Below, piece by piece: positions 5,014-5,086 of a stretch of 5,086 nt of DNA. The position numbers and the translations under genes were made by a program. The stretch lies in contig DGUG01000005.1 in assembly GCA_002394535.1 (NCBI GenBank), forward strand, positions 1-5,086, given 5' to 3'. Position 1 is the stretch's first letter. The number at the start of each line of letters is the position of its first letter. This DNA comes from Lachnospiraceae bacterium UBA4316 (GTDB taxonomy: Bacteria; Bacillota; Clostridia; Lachnospirales; Lachnospiraceae). Under the pieces are notes generated by a model. The model was not told the DNA's origin. It worked only from the letters and a program-made list of their open reading frames with translations, and did no database searches.

Positions 5014-5086
5014 GAGCTGATCCCACGACCTTGATCAACAGTGTCCCCGGTGTCATCCGGCGTTACTCTGCGTATTCAGCAGATCG
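5014..5086. other. Right-edge noncoding stretch
   Basis: Apart from the 16-bp repeat at 5041-5056 I see no supported feature here. On the minus strand, one frame reads seven codons (RSAEYAE) from the window edge to a TAA at 5065-5063. This could be the tail of a converging gene, but it is too short to call. Confidence 0.4.
5041..5056 (+). repeat. 16-bp direct repeat, right copy
   Basis: GTGTCCCCGGTGTCAT differs from the copy at 2100-2115 only at position 8. It lies 27 bp after palindromic unit 2. Without the IS and one target copy, the two 16-bp motifs would be 177 bp apart (start to start) and bracket both hairpin units in direct orientation. Confidence 0.6.

Noticed and set aside
5063..5086. 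Tail of a minus-strand gene (RSAEYAE, stop at 5065-5063)
   Set aside because: Seven codons at the window edge are too few to support a gene.

Overview
The window looks like a chromosomal piece of a Gram-positive Firmicute, most likely of the Clostridia/Lachnospiraceae type. The reasons are strong GGAGG-type ribosome binding sites, Gram-positive signal peptides, secreted proteins made of YYF-rich cell-wall/choline-binding-like repeats, and a Firmicutes-type IS66 transposase that lacks the CxxC zinc finger. This assignment is inference from style, not from a marker gene.

Left part (1-2057): a candidate sigma-A promoter (24-52) precedes a compact two-gene operon. Both genes (97-1023 and 1041-1979) encode secreted, Lys/Tyr-rich proteins of about 310 residues. 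Each is a signal peptide followed only by aromatic beta-hairpin repeats, with no catalytic domain. They have the same four-module layout and are clearly tandem paralogues. The operon ends at a strong intrinsic terminator (2025-2057).

Middle and right (2181-4936): a complete, apparently intact IS66-family insertion sequence of 2756 bp. It has perfect 22-bp terminal inverted repeats, a perfect 8-bp target duplication (GAAAAACA), and three uninterrupted genes: tnpA, tnpB and tnpC (DDE transposase, D254/D315/E451). tnpA and tnpB overlap by 11 bp. tnpC is separated from tnpB by a 254-nt noncoding stretch rich in competing hairpins, which is unusual for this normally compact operon.

Insertion target: when the IS and one target copy are removed, the flanks rejoin into two tandem 51-bp units that match at 45 of 51 positions. 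Each unit is a near-complete palindrome centred on its position 26. Most differences between the units keep base pairing through G.U wobbles, which fits a conserved RNA hairpin. The IS entered unit 1 so that its target duplication starts exactly at the dyad centre. The hairpin pair is bracketed by two direct copies of a 16-bp motif (GTGTC-N4-GTGTC-AT).

I see no convincing new multi-gene system. The observations most worth following are the hairpin tandem repeat with its flanking motifs, the structured tnpB-tnpC gap, and the paired repeat-only secreted proteins.
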